A DNA stretch of 64,000 nt from Oidiodendron maius Zn. Lineage: Eukaryota > Ascomycota > Leotiomycetes > Myxotrichaceae. The stretch is from the NCBI GenBank assembly GCA_000827325.1, contig KN832870.1:558001-622000 (forward strand), in the 5' to 3' direction. Below, in pieces: positions 46,134 to 57,751 of the stretch. The first letter of the stretch is position 1. The number at the start of each line of letters is the position of its first letter. The notes under the pieces were generated by a model. It was not told where the DNA came from. It did no database searches and worked only from the letters and a program-made list of their open reading frames with translations. A program made the translations under genes and the position numbers.

Positions 46134-47568
46134 TTAATAATCGGTGAATGTAACAGGGGTGGGTAGAGTGGAGATAACATTCTTTCGCGCAGTGTGCTGA
46201 ATCAGGTGGTCGAAAGAAGGAGCCCATTCAACACGAGGATTGAATGGTTCGAAGTCCCAGAGGTAACCGAGGGTGCGAAGAACGGAAGAAGCGCAGTAAG
46301 ATACGGTCTCGCCAAAACTGTTAAGGCCGAATTGCTCAACTTCTCCCTCATTGATCCATGGAGAGATGAGGAAAGTAGGGATACGGCCACCGAGACGATT
46401 AAACTCGTAGGTATACTCTAGGCCGTTGGCAGCCTTCTCAGTATAGGTAAGGTTATCAGGGCGGGGAGCAAGTGGGGGAGGAACGTGGTCGTGGAAACCA
46501 CCAGTCTCATCAAATGTAAGGATGAAGAGGGTATTCTCCCATTGAGGACCAGCACGGAGAGACTCGTAGACCTTCTTGAGGAAAGCCTCACCATCGGAGA
46601 CCAAACCACTGTCGTGCATGGAGGTGGTGCCAACGCCGCAGCAAGATGGGTTAAGGTAGGAGAAAGTTGGCAGGTTTCCACTGAGAGCATCGGTGTAGAA
46701 CTGGGTCACGGGGACTGTCTTGTTCTCATTGCCAGATTCCAGGGTCCAGGTGAATGCCTTAGAATCGGGACCAGTGCCACCGGCAGTATCCCAGTAGTTG
46801 AGCCAGGAGATGTTCTTCTCGCCCAAGGCCTGGAAGATCGACATCTGGGGGAGCAAAAAGGTATAGTCAGTACCTAGGTTGGTGCCATGGCCATGTGTGG
46901 TACCGGACACAAGAGCAAAGCGGTTTGGGTCGGTAGGCTGCGAATTGGTCAGCGCGTTAGGTAAGATTACAACTGGTCGAAGGTGTTTCACTTACCCCGG
47001 CGACATCAGAGTGCCAGTGGTTAAAGGTCAGGAAGTTCTGAACGAAGGAGGTCATAACGGGAACCTGCTGCTCAGTATAGTAGTTCATGACCTGAAGGGC
47101 CAGCTCCGTAGTGTTGGTGTTAGCGCCATAGTTGTGGATCTGTTCGGTGATGAAACCGTTGTTGTTGGGGCGCAGTCTGCCTTCAGCAATAGCAGTGTTG
47201 TCGGGAGTCCACTGGCTGTAGAACTCCATGGTATTACCAGTCACAGCGTGGCTGGGGTCGTTGGTAACGGAGTCATAGTCCTTCGCCTGAGAGCAGTGGA
47301 AGCCCTGGGAAGGATCGCTCACGTTGTAAGGGTTGCAGAAAGGACCATTGTTGATGGAGTTCTCGATACCCTTGTGGGTCTGACCGCCCAAAAGGTTGTC
47401 GACGGAGCGGTTTTCCATGCATAGAAGGACAACATTCTTGATCTTTTGTTTCAGGTTGGTAATGGAGGCCTCAGAACCTGGCCGTGGGCTAGGGCTGAAT
47501 GGGGAGCTGGGGAGGGCTGTGGTAACAGCGGCCAAAGCCAACATGCCAAGAAGAGCGCTCTGATGCAT
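46134..47568 (-). CDS. Secreted phosphoesterase (phospholipase C / acid phosphatase family), 458 residues
   Basis: Two exons, 47568-46996 and 46937-46134, join in phase with consensus GTAAGT and CAG. Residues 1-19 (MHQSALLGMLALAAVTTAL) are a signal peptide. Family motifs: VVLLCMENRSVDNLLGG near the N-terminus (metal-binding Glu/Asn), HWHSDVAG, LVSGTTHGHGT, ILTFDETGGFHDHVPPP (Asp/Glu/His cluster) and RIPTFLISPW. These belong to the PF04185 phosphoesterase family, which includes fungal non-haemolytic phospholipases C and secreted acid phosphatases. The protein should hydrolyse phosphate esters or phospholipids outside the cell; the specific substrate cannot be read. The gene is intact and its codon use is strongly biased, which suggests good expression. 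Confidence 0.9.
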
Positions 47569-47895
47569 TTTAAACAATTGAGCACCGAACAAAGAGCAAA
47601 ATTGTAGATTGAGGAATAGGAATTCCAGATGTTGCTGCTTGGAGAAGGGACCGGTGGTGAGCGTGGTGCCCGCTCTTCAAATACCCTCCCACTGCTGCGC
47701 TTGAAGGCCATGATAGCTCGGCCACAGCTCTGCCAAGAGCCCACGTGCTCGCCCACCAATACATCCAGGTCGCAAAGGTATCTCTGGCGGGGTAAAATGT
47801 TTCCACGCGTTCGAGAAGCTCCATGACACAAGTAAGGAAGGTTCGAAGCTCAACCTTGTACTGCAGCTGGCGTCTGGAAGGATAAGATCGGCCAA
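47569..47895. other. Promoter region of the phosphoesterase gene
   Basis: About 330 bp between the phosphoesterase start and the mariner element. No gene seen. The transposon sits close enough to have been inserted into, or beside, the promoter. Confidence 0.5.
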
Positions 47896-49329
47896 TCACC
47901 AGGGGTTGTCAGAATAGCCGAGTCAGCCGAGAATGCCCAAAAAATCACCAAAATGACTATTTTTCTACTCTACATTACCACAATTTACTTTTAATGGGTC
48001 CTCCACCTGATTTTATAAGGTCCTGACATCGCTGGGGCATTTCTGCAATACGTTTACGGACCTCCTGTATAGTGATCTTACTCCATTCATCTTGCAAGAC
48101 CTCTTTAAGCTCATCTAAGCTATGCCACCTACACCGGCGAATCCTTTGCTTTAATATATTCCAGACTCCTTCCATTGGATTTAAATCCGGCGATTGTAGG
48201 GGATGGACAAGGGAATCAATCCAATTGGCTTCTTTAAGACAAGTTGCTAGCCCTCTCTTTGTCGTACCATAGCTAGGGTCATTATCCTCTTGAAAAACCT
48301 ATGGTCGAGAGTCCCGGAGACGTGCTGTTTGAATTGCCTTAATATATACAGGCAAGAGACGCTCTGTATAATACTTTTGTGTCATTGCATTGCCCTTTGG
48401 CTTAATAACTTGCTCATGAGGGAGGAGAGCCTCCCATTCCCTAATCCTAGCCTGGAACTCCTCGTCTGATTCGTATTTCCTTGTCCGTGGCTTGGGAGGA
48501 CAATAAGGGCGCTTGATATACTCTTCTTCGTTATTATAAAACTCTAATTTCTCGGCTTTCTTATGCCAGTTGATCCAGGCTATAATATGCAATTTTACGC
48601 CCTTCTTTTCCCCCCTTTCTTGTATATTCTCAGTATCATAGCGCCGTCCACGCTCTTATAGGATATACCCTTAAGCCAAGGAAGAGGGGTCGACATATGC
48701 TTCATCTGTAAAAAAGACAAATTGCCAGAAATCATGGACTGTCTTGTCTTTATACTCCTTACCATAGCTTGTCTGTAATTTGCGGTTTTTGGTCGAGATC
48801 TCCTTTTGAATATATACCTGTTTATAGCGCTGGCCGTCATTTGTATGCTCCTTTAGCTTTCGGACGAGTTGACGTCGTTTGACAGGCAGTTTATGGTAAT
48901 CGATTTAAGCCTCATAAAGCTGATCACGGATAGGGTTTTGGCGTGGTGAAACAAGCATCTTGCAAGTCTCTTTTGATATCTTTGAACGTCTGCCAAGGCA
49001 GGACAACCTCTTCCGTATTCTCCTATATGCAGGAGACCCAATTTGATTGCGTTCCCTCAGCCATCGGGAGCCAGTAGCTAAGGAGGGTGCAAAACGGGCT
49101 GAAATTGCCCGGATCGATTCGCTAGGCTCTCGATTATCGTAAGCATTATAAAACCGGGCTTTTTTGGTCGTTGTATAATCGCATGGTCCGGAAGGACTAG
49201 GAGACGGGGTTCTAGGTCTCTTTGATCGCGTTGTTGGAGCCATAATAGTGGTGAAGTTATGGTGTTTACGAGGTTTGTTTATAACCGGGTAAATATCGGT
49301 GACTCGGCTATTCTGACAACCCCTGGTGA
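47896..49329 (-). mobile_element. RIP-damaged Tc1/mariner-like DNA transposon with intact ends
   Basis: The element is about 1.43 kb with perfect 30-bp terminal inverted repeats (tcaccaggggttgtcagaat and onward) at 47896-47925 and 49300-49329. No flanking TA duplication is visible; the flanks read ccaa and atgt. It carries one degenerate transposase gene on the minus strand and no second gene. Confidence 0.88.
47975..49243 (-). pseudogene. Tc1/mariner transposase with four in-frame stops
   Basis: From MAPTTRSKRPRTPSPSPSG to GGGPIKSKLW the whole gene stays in one frame of 423 codons. It is interrupted only by TAA at 48905-48907, 48671-48673 and 48656-48658 and by TAG at 48299-48301. All four fit Gln codons changed by C to T in CpA (for example YEA*IDYH, RP*VFQED), the RIP pattern. 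An N-terminal helix-turn-helix-like region (RAISARFAPSLATGSRWLRE) precedes the DDD/E core: FFTDEAYVD, then FQEDNDPSYG, then HPLQSPDLNPMEGVW, with about 32 residues between the last two aspartates. Absence of any indel implies young insertion followed by RIP. Confidence 0.88.
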
Positions 49330-50944
49330 ATGTCCCCAATCACATTACTCAGCATCTGCACGCCGAGAAGCAGGGTAAGAGCTTAACTGCGAGGTTGGTC
49401 GTGAAGCTATTCCGGCCCGCATAAGAGCCTATCAGGGTGGCGTACAACGGCACGACTCTGGTGGTTTTATGCAACGTGAGCTTATACCTCCCCAGCCCTT
49501 ACAAACGCCAAAAGTTGGGGCCGTGTTTATGCTGTCGGCGCCACTCTAGAAGCCCATCGAAATCCCGCCCATGCTTATTCCCGCGATATGAACTAACGTT
49601 CATTGGCGGTTTGGTGCGCCACACCCCCATCACCCACTCTTGAGGGCTGTCCCGGCTGTCGAGCCTGTGCCTGGTCAATCAACATTTTCATCTATCGTAC
49701 ATCTTGCCCGACTTCTCCGGGATCTCATCCACAAAAGATGGCCGAAGTCGGGCCATACTCATGTCTTTCGTTCCACAAGCCTCATTCTCCTCATCCCCTT
49801 CCCCACTATTCCTATCATCCCAACTATCCCTACCATCTTGTGTTCTCCTCGCCATCAGATGAACTCCCTCCATTCTTCATCCCACATGTCTCCCCCAACA
49901 CCTTCCTATTCCAATGACCCGCACGATCCGAAGCCATCCTCTCGTCATTATATTATATCTCCCCGATTTTTGTCAGCGCTGTTCTAAATCAAGACCATTA
50001 TTACGGTAGCTAATAGGTCTTATGCAACGCACGCAAGAGGAGTATGGTGAAGAGTTATCCGCGCATCCTCATCCTTCCATGATGTGTCCGCCTTTTTTCT
50101 TAAGTCATTATTCTAATATAGTGAAGTCGAAAATTATAATTGTCGGCTATACGAGCCTACACAAAAGCTCCTAAAATCTCAGGGTTGTCGGCCTTGAATT
50201 TGCATATCCATATCTTTCCAGAATCCAACAGCTTACCGATTGTCTTCCCTGACTCTGCCATACATGACGGCCGACACTCTGAGGGCACCCACACTAAATT
50301 CGCTGAATTATATTCTATCCACACCTCGTCAGAAGTTAAAGACTCGCCTCACGGTATCGAGGATAATGACAGGCCATTCTACTTGGGGTCATATTCAAAG
50401 CCAATGATGCATTAATAGCAATAGTACCACTCCCAGTATTAGCATATAAGCCCGTGATACGGAATAATATGCTACATCACCATGTCAATACTAAACATCT
50501 GCAAGACTAGTCACTCCTACATCCCGGATCTTGACCGTGCTATTACTAGACGCTGATGTGAGCCGTGTCCAGTCGTGTGGATGGAAGAACGTGCTAATGG
50601 GAGACGAGCCACGCCGCTCTCGGCCATAGAACATCTGCTCCAGTAAGAAGTGCTTGGCTATCTGTGCAATTTCTTCTTCTGCTTCCATGCATCTTTCAGA
50701 TACTACAAACTGATGGTCGACTATATTAAATGGGAAATGGGTTGATGACTTTGTTTACTTGAGGTTCTCGGCCGGGGTTATGATAATCAAAGCGGATTCT
50801 CTGTCTCCAAATGATACTTAAATTGTGTCTTATTTCACATAAGACGCGTTGGACGGGTTCTGTTTCACTATTTTTCTCTTTTCTCTTTGCCCATTTTTTA
50901 AGACTAATCATCAGGGATGCAGTGGTGAGCTCGCTCGTGATAAT
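49330..50944. other. Gene-poor region of 1.6 kb
   Basis: Weak open frames exist at 49603-49987 (plus), 50140-50415 (plus) and 50491-50688 (minus; HFLLEQMFYGRERR), but none shows a recognised domain. I do not support a gene here. Confidence 0.45.
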
Positions 50945-51591
50945 TCACATGACTGCGAGCATCTTATTCACCAACTCATCCCAAGCCGAAACGATCTCGC
51001 TCCGATGCTCCGCCCAAGAACCCTCAGCATTGCTTGTATCTAGCCCCAGCTCCTGCCCCTTGAAACACTTTGCGCGGAATTCGGGCGAGGGGAAGGCCAT
51101 GCCGATCATCTTGTTCACGATGCACACGCCTATCGACCCGAGCACCGTCTTCAGGTGGCCCGCGCACTGGTGGCCGCCGCGGCCGCCGTACGTGATGATC
51201 ATGGCTGGCTTATCCCTCCACTCGTGAAACAGGTAGTCGATTGCGTTCTTGAGCTCGGCAGGGATGCCCCAGTTGCGCTGGGGGAGACGAAGATGAAGGC
51301 GTCCAAGGCGGCGATGCGCCGCGACCAGACACGGGTATGCTCGTTAGCGTACTCCTCAGCCGACCTGATCTGCTGGGGAATGTGCGGCTCGTCGAAAATA
51401 GGCAGATTGTGCGTCTTGATGTCGACGATATCAAATGTAATCGGCGGTCGTGGTATTGTGGTGTCGCGAGATGCCTTTTCATCGGCAGCCTTAATTGTGT
51501 CAAGGACGAAACTCGCAATTTGGGGCCCGACTCGAACGACACGCTGGCTACCGATAATAATGCCGACTTTGAAGGTCTTGTTTGTTGCCAT
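50945..51591 (-). pseudogene. NADPH-dependent FMN reductase-like gene with one frameshift
   Basis: The first part (51591-51280) reads MATNKTFKVGIIIGSQRVVR, then FDIVDIKTHNLPIFDEP and AALDAFIFVSP. The second part in another frame reads NWGIPAELKNAIDYLFHEW, MIITYGGRGGHQCAGHLKTV and SAWDELVNKMLAVM. Together they cover the complete flavodoxin-like fold of the NADPH-dependent FMN reductase family (PF03358), about 215 residues, without any missing segment. The frame slips at a run of five G on the plus strand (51280-51284), which is a classic slippage or sequencing-error site. It may be a real recent mutation or an assembly artefact. If the gene is alive, the product reduces FMN or quinones in the cytosol. 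Confidence 0.8.
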
Positions 51592-52707
51592 TGCGGGCGT
51601 AATATAATGGCAGCTGCAATGCGCTTAGACTAAGACAGATGTATGTGATGAACCCGAAGTTATATTATTCTTGCAAAGAACAAACTTAAGGTTTAGCATA
51701 TTGGGATGCTTGGCTGCGGACCTACCTGCGCTTAGTGGCGAGAATCACATTTTATACCAATATAATGACCGAGAATTAGGATTCGGGTTCTTCGCTCTTT
51801 TCCTTAACTCCGCTCTCGGTGAAATTCGGCCTAGCATGGTAACAAGGTTTAGGATCGGTTTATCAATCCTCCAAATGATTGGTCGAGGTAAGCAAGAGGC
51901 TGGACAAGGCCGTCCTCCCCATCATCCCAGTCAAGCCCATGATGCTCCCCGATCTCCCCTCTATCCGCTAAGATGTATTGTCGTTATGGTGGCCTTGTCT
52001 GCTCTCGGTCCTCTTCTATATTTAACCCTTTCTTTCTGCAGCAGTTTATTCTATGTACCCTAGAAATCCGGAAATGGGGCTAACGATTCTTAAGCAATAG
52101 GTTTAGTCTTAGACTGTATAACCAAGGTAACCGGATCAACTTATAAACGACGATTCGGGTGGATGAATATCGGACCGGGTGATGAATATAATAGAGATTG
52201 AGGTAGCCTTACCTTTAGAGAACGACAATTAATTCAACCAACCTTTCTGACCCCATATTGCATATGCAGTATCACCAGAGTGATGCAAACATAGACTTTA
52301 CTGGATACTACCGGCAATTAGCTTTACAGACCTTAATCCATGTCCCTTACTCTCTCTAGCAACTCTCCTTACAAAACTATTATTATAACTATTAGGTTAA
52401 GTTTTAAGATGAGCTTATAAAGGAGCATAATAGAAGAATGATGGTAAATTCTTTTCAGGATTATTAGCCTCTACTGGACTTTATCTTATTAGGCTCTCTA
52501 TTACTCTAAGAAGCCGGCTTATGAAAAATATGCCCTCGATTGATTGATTTAATCTTACTCTGGCTAGTTAAAATACTACCGTTAGGTACCCCAATTTGTC
52601 ATCCACCTTAGAAAACTATTTAGTAGAATAAAAACCTAGGCTCCAGCTTTCCCATTAGCTTAAAGATCCCTCACTGCCTACAAATGCTCCCTGATTTTCA
52701 ACTAGAA
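51592..52707. other. AT-rich gene-poor region
   Basis: No coding sequence recognised. The right part (52200-52700) is AT-rich and, lying 3' of the LINE fragment, may be its decayed 3' UTR; no poly(A) tail or target duplication was identified. Confidence 0.4.
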
Positions 52708-52995
52708 TCATTCGTAAAATAAGGCCCTAGCTACCCAGAATGAACTTAGTCGGCATGATTGTACGATGTAACGTGCAGCCACTCCTACTCCCTCTAGAAT
52801 ATTGAGTTGCCATACGAAATCGATCCCTCCTCCACATATTGTACGGAGGCTCTGTCCATTACCCTCTTTCTGAGAGCAGTGGCGTAGTACATAGTACAGA
52901 GTTTCCTCCTCCTGCCCGCATTGGCATACAGGGGACATGAACTTGGGCACCCCGATCCAGTACAGAGAACTCGCTAGTCTAGTCGGAAATAGGCC
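52708..52995 (-). mobile_element. C-terminal fragment of a non-LTR retrotransposon (LINE, Tad-like) ORF2
   Basis: The minus strand reads LASSLYWIGVPKFMSPVCQC, GQEEETLYYVLRHCSQKEG and LNILEGVGVAARYIVQSCRL. This is the zinc-knuckle-like CxCG..EET..H(V/Y)L..C tail that follows the RNase H domain in fungal LINE ORF2. A stop lies upstream in the same frame near 52995-53000. The reverse transcriptase itself is absent, as expected of a heavily truncated or decayed copy. Confidence 0.65.
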
Positions 52996-53160
52996 CTTAA
53001 TTCAACCTGAAAGTTATTAGGATCTCTTTATATAAACGTAGCTAAAATTCCACTGACCTCTTCAAGAAAGGGAAGACTAATCCTGTACTTATCTTTCTTC
53101 AGCTATTTGAATTATTTAGCTGCGCCGTGTCTAATATTCTTTCCGGGAAATGACTATTTA

Positions 53161-53526
53161 TTATACCTGTACAGAATATTTGCCCTGGAACATAGAGTCA
53201 AGTGCTCTCTTGAGGTCACTCCCACTCAGAGAGACTGCAGGGATAATAACGCAATATCCGCCATCATCTTGAGGTTGCCACTGCGCACTTCGGATAGTGG
53301 AGGTGAAAAGGGATGTTTCAGGCCTCAAGCCCCCCAATTGACTTTTTATAGTGTCTCTTGGCATTGGGTGGGTGTCGTAGTAATGACCACAGATCTTCTC
53401 GTTGATGGGAAGTGTATGTAGAAAGAGCTCATTCGCAATTGAATCGGGGTAGTGTTCATATATACACGAAGATGAAGCCTTCACAGCAGGTGGCAAGGAA
53501 AACTTTCGCACAGGTAGCGTTGTCAT
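53161..53526 (-). CDS. Small orphan ORF, 121 residues
   Basis: Composition is protein-like (MTTLPVRKFSLPPAVKASSS ... QWQPQDDGGYCVIIPAVSLS). Its last 20 residues (SDLKRALDSMFQGKYSVQV) resemble the tail of the small ORF at 57533 (MKLKESLDEIYGQGKYQVIV). GTATAA directly after the last Gln could be a donor site, so the true 3' end may lie in a further exon. Function unknown. Confidence 0.4.
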   Translation of the reverse strand: MTTLPVRKFSLPPAVKASSSCIYEHYPDSIANELFLHTLPINEKICGHYYDTHPMPRDTIKSQLGGLRPETSLFTSTIRSAQWQPQDDGGYCVIIPAVSLSGSDLKRALDSMFQGKYSVQV

Positions 53527-55018
53527 TACGCATTAGTAGGCAAGCGATGTGGATATTCGACTGCCGGATCAAGTAACACTCGTAATTAAAGACATGAAAA
53601 TTGTCACACCTTTGCAGTATCACTACAGCAATTGAGCGGTCACTTGAACAGTTTAACCTGTGTACATATAGCCTGCCCTTCACCGCGGCTGTAATTGATA
53701 CCCAGCCTTTCTCTGCCATGGCAGAATCGATCCCTAAACCATCAGCCCAAAAAGATGGGTGGACATAGACGCTCCGCCCAGCAGCTAAGAGAGGCTGGTT
53801 TCAACCTATCAAGACGCGCCCCGTTTCCAGCTGATTGCCTCCTAAGATGCCTCGACAGGCTGAATCTTATCCTAACCGCGGCAGACCTTAAGAACAGGCA
53901 AGATTTCCAGAATAGGTTCATGAAACTTGCTGGCCATGACACAAAAAAATTTTCGCTTTGTTGCGTCTGGGCGGCATTCAACTGCATGTGGTTGTGAGTT
54001 TTGCCCCTCTTGACTGGCTCGCAAAAAAGGACCTTCCCTAAAGCTCCAGCCTTGCATATGCTACACCAAATCGGCCAAGGCAGATTCCTCAGGTGCGAAT
54101 CATCTATCGTAACGGTCTACTCGGCATAGTCTAACGCGCGCATCTTGCATGTACCTTTGTTCATGGCCCACAGCGAGAGGCGAGAGCCCGCAACCTCGCA
54201 ATCAGGGCCACAAATGAACTTGCGGAGAGCCCAGTGATCAGCCTAACAGGTAGCAAGCGGGAAGTACGGAAGCTGCGGAGTCTTGGCAATAGATTTTGTT
54301 CTCAGTCAACCCCATACATTCTGAAGGTTGACACAGGAAGTTTTCGAGGGCTGTACCGTGGCAGATAGTCTTAGTCAGGACTCAATGAAGAAGCAAAATG
54401 CAGTATAATGGTAATTTGCAGAGGCTTCTGCCGGATTCGTTCCTCTTGTGATGTTGTTTAATTCTAATCTCACTTGTATCATGCCGCAGATCTCGTGCTC
54501 GAGGCGCAATACTGCGCACGCAATCTGCCTCGACATTCTCCCGGGATACTGGTTGCGCGAGGGAAGCGGACTGAACAGACATGGCCAATCACGGCATACC
54601 TGGTACTTTCCATGTAGATACCGGTCCACCAAGACCGATCTGTTGGTGGCAGGGGTATTTCGGTAATTCAATCGTTCGACTTTGATTCCTTCTTGCGCTG
54701 TGAGGCAACTAGCAAGGCAGAAAGAGAGGCTGGTGCTTAGAAGCCCTTCCTTCCTTATCAGTTGAGATGGTGCTTTCGGCCGCGATGAAGCCTTCCGTCC
54801 TCTTTTTCCCAAATTGTTGCTGGCTGCCGTTTATATTTGATTTCCCCGAGCCTACTCAGTTCCCGCCACTCTCCACCCAATCGTTTCGCAGTTACAACAT
54901 ACTGTTATCTAGTTCAATACCACCTCGGGCAGTAAGATTCCATAGCTCTAAGTTTCCATTTATTGACCGTGATTTAGGTGCTACTCTCAATGCAGCGGCC
55001 CGCTCTTTCATTCAAGCA
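53527..55018. other. Intergenic region upstream of the kinase gene
   Basis: Open stretches near 53740-54000 (plus) and 54375-54812 (minus) show no recognised domain. The kinase frame stays open upstream to 54767, which probably is 5' UTR. Confidence 0.45.
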
Positions 55019-56920
55019 ATGGCGTCCAGCAATAGCTCAAAGCCAGCGACCTCCTGTAGAGCCAATGCCAAGTTCGGCTTAGAAGATGAAAGGGTCACGA
55101 AATGCTTCGATCGTGGTGAAGCCTTTTATCGCTGCGACCATCCCTTGGACCCCAAATCATATACAAGAACGACCTCAGCTCCTAGGAGTCCTATCGAGAC
55201 CATTCCAACCATCCTGGAGGAGCTTGAAACCGCCCAGATAAAATATCCGCCTACATCCTTCACTCACTTCTTCGTTCCACGGGATAAGCTCTTTGAAATT
55301 ATGACACCAGAACGAGTGCGCTTAGTTATTGCGAGCTTACAATGTTGCAATAAGCTTTCCTCCGACGAGAAAGAGGCGTTTGCTCGCGAAGTCTGTGTTG
55401 GAGGGACTATGTGGTGCTTAGAGCCATGCCGTAGGCTCTTCGCTGCTCTTATTGGCTCCGACTGCTCTGAAATCTGGGAGAAACTTATGGATTTCATCAA
55501 AGATGGTGTCACGGATTCTTGTTTGCCTTTCGAGTCCATTCCGGACAACCCTAATCATGTCAGATGTCAGATATCTAGGCACAAGCACGCAGCCATGAAC
55601 CGCTGCAGGCAAGGATTACTCCAACGATTCTGTCAATGGACCTACACTGTATCGGCCCCATACTTCATAAAGCCACCAAGAGGCCATGCTCACTACATCT
55701 TGGGAGACAATGATGTTCTGCCCATTATTCAAGAGAAGCCTCGGGGACCATCAGATGTACCATTCCGGAAGACAAAATCATCAGATGTTCCTGACAGCAA
55801 AGAAGGGGGATTCAGTCATGTTCAGTGCATAAAGTTCCACCCCAGTCATTTTGAGTTCGGCTCATATAGCGTAAGTCATCTCGCTTGTTCTCTGCAGCCA
55901 TGAACTCTTTGGCTAATATACATAAAGATTCATCGCGGGAAAAATGAAGAACATCTCTTCGCACTGAAGAGATTATTTGCCCATGACGTGGACAGCTTCA
56001 ACAAAGAACTTGCGTCGCTGCTCAGCTTTCCGGATCAAGTCGATATGCATTTAATAAGACTTCTCGTTACCTTTGAGGTCAAGCGGATCTCGGAGAAGGG
56101 TAATGAGTCATCGACTTTCTTCCTTGTATTCCCTTGGGCAGAAGGAGATCTATGGCACTTCTGGAAAACACATCAGACCCCGAACGACCGGATTTCTCGC
56201 TGTGTATGGATGGCAGAACAATGCCATCAACTCGCCGTGGCTCTGATGTATGTCCACAATGAACGAGAGATGCACCTCAGGAAACTTCCAGATGTCAAAG
56301 AGGATGAGCATGATCTCTACGGGCGGCATGGAGATGTCAAGGCTGAGAACGTTCTTTACTTCGAAACGCCAAACGTTCTTGTCATGGCCGACTTTGGACT
56401 CGGGCGGCTTCATACTAAGATATCGAGGTCAAATCAGGACCCGAAAACTCTCGAAAGGACAGCGACATACCGCGCACCCGAATTCGACACCAGCCAGGGT
56501 AAAATTTCGCGTGCCTGCGATATTTTCTCTCTGGGATGCATGTTCTTAGAGTTTGTGACTTGGTATCTCGCAGGCTGGGATTCCGTTTGCGAAGAATTCC
56601 CTAATTATAGACTGGAAAAGGATATACATGATTTCATGTCTGATACTTTCTTTCGGATAGAGGGGAGCCCCGGAGACACGAAGCTGCCAACTATAAAACC
56701 TAAAGTTGTAGAATGGATCCAGAAACTTCGCCAGAACTCGAACTGCAACCAATACATTCTTGACTTTCTCGGCTTAATCGAAAAGCGCATGCTCGACCCC
56801 GACTCGACAACACGAATACGATCGGATTCTTTAGTCAATAAATTAGACCTTTATGCAAAAACATGTCGCACAGACTCAGACTACTATAAAGAATCACGGT
56901 CCGACCCGGAACCCGACTAG
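55019..56920 (+). CDS. Divergent protein kinase with orphan N-terminal domain, 614 residues
   Basis: Two exons, 55019-55870 and 55928-56920, join in phase. The start at 55019 (MASSNSSKPATSC) was preferred because the preceding open stretch from 54767 is Phe/Pro/Ser-rich and not domain-like. Residues 60-240 form an unassigned helical domain (FVPRDKLFEIMTPERVRLVI; CCNKLSSDEKEAFAREVCVG). The kinase core follows: Lys297 in LFALKRLF, catalytic loop RHGDVKAENVLYF (about 417-429; HGD in place of HRD), DFGLGRLH (about 439), YRAPEFD (about 465) and SRACDIFSLGCMFLEF. The glycine-rich loop is not recognisable. Such kinases with N-terminal orphan domains are frequent in fungal accessory regions. Key catalytic residues are kept, so activity is likely. 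Confidence 0.85.
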
Positions 56921-57320
56921 TGGTAACGTGGTGTACGGCTCTTTCCAATCGTCATGAAAGTGGCAGCCCCACAATTACATGCGATTTTCCTACGTGCAAA
57001 CCTTAGTATGTATCGGTATTTTATTTACATCCCTCATATAAATTATTCACGTGGCGAGCTCGGGAATCTTTATCTGCAGTTTCTATGGTTCTATTAGCGT
57101 TTTCTGGTGTACTGGCGTTGATAAGGATACTCTCTGGGAATGGACTATACGAAGGCATGATACCACTGGACTTACGGCAGATGGTGTTAATATGGTTATG
57201 AGCTTTACTACAAATAGAATTACTGGAAAGTTGATTGTCATAAAAGACACCTCTATAGTCCCTTGATAGTGGGTTGGACCCGGAGATATTGGTTTATTTG
57301 ATCCCTGCCAGCTTGCGATC
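56921..57320. other. Intergenic region
   Basis: Convergent side of the kinase gene; open frames here are of random composition. Confidence 0.45.
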
Positions 57321-57339
57321 ACTCTTTGGTGGCTTACCC

Positions 57340-57751
57340 AAGAAGGATCCTGCGTCAGTAATGATCGAAAATCTTTTCTTCTAGTGCTTTAATTTCCTTC
57401 TGTCGTCGGTCAGCATCACATTCGTCCACTTGATTGTACTAATACTCTAACCTCTGATAATGGTGTTGGAAGACCAATAATCCACCTGCCTCCTTTCTCC
57501 TTGATATAAGTTAGCTCCAGAGTTCTCAAGATTTATGATCTCTGGATATCCCAACGTACTATCACTTGGTATTTCCCTTGACCATATATCTCATCCAAAG
57601 ATTCCTTGAGCTTCATAGGATCCGTGTACTTCTTTCGAAATACATGCTCTGACCATCCTGATGGTAGGCCACTGTGACTAGAAGCCTGAGAATCCTTCGA
57701 GTCGTTCGTCATGTTCACTGAGATTGCCCTCCTACTTGAACTGTCCGTCAC
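57340..57751 (-). pseudogene. Small orphan gene with coiled-coil tail, probably broken
   Basis: The frame 57751-57533 reads LPSGWSEHVFRKKYTDPMKL and ESLDEIYGQGKYQVIVRWD. Downstream, in another frame, HHYQRLEY, a TAG, then YNQVDECDADRRQKEIKALE and EKIFDHY form a charged coil ending at a TGA near 57365. The TAG in the coil fits a CAG-to-TAG change. How the two parts join is unclear. The first part shares its last 20 residues' pattern with the ORF at 53161. Function unknown. Confidence 0.4.

Noticed and set aside
46418-47424. Plus-strand frames opposite the phosphoesterase gene (130 and 181 codons)
   Set aside because: They are antisense shadows caused by the strong codon bias of the phosphoesterase gene.
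54767-55018. Upstream extension of the kinase protein by 84 residues
   Set aside because: Phe/Pro/Ser-rich, not domain-like. The start at 55019 is more natural, though the longer form cannot be excluded.
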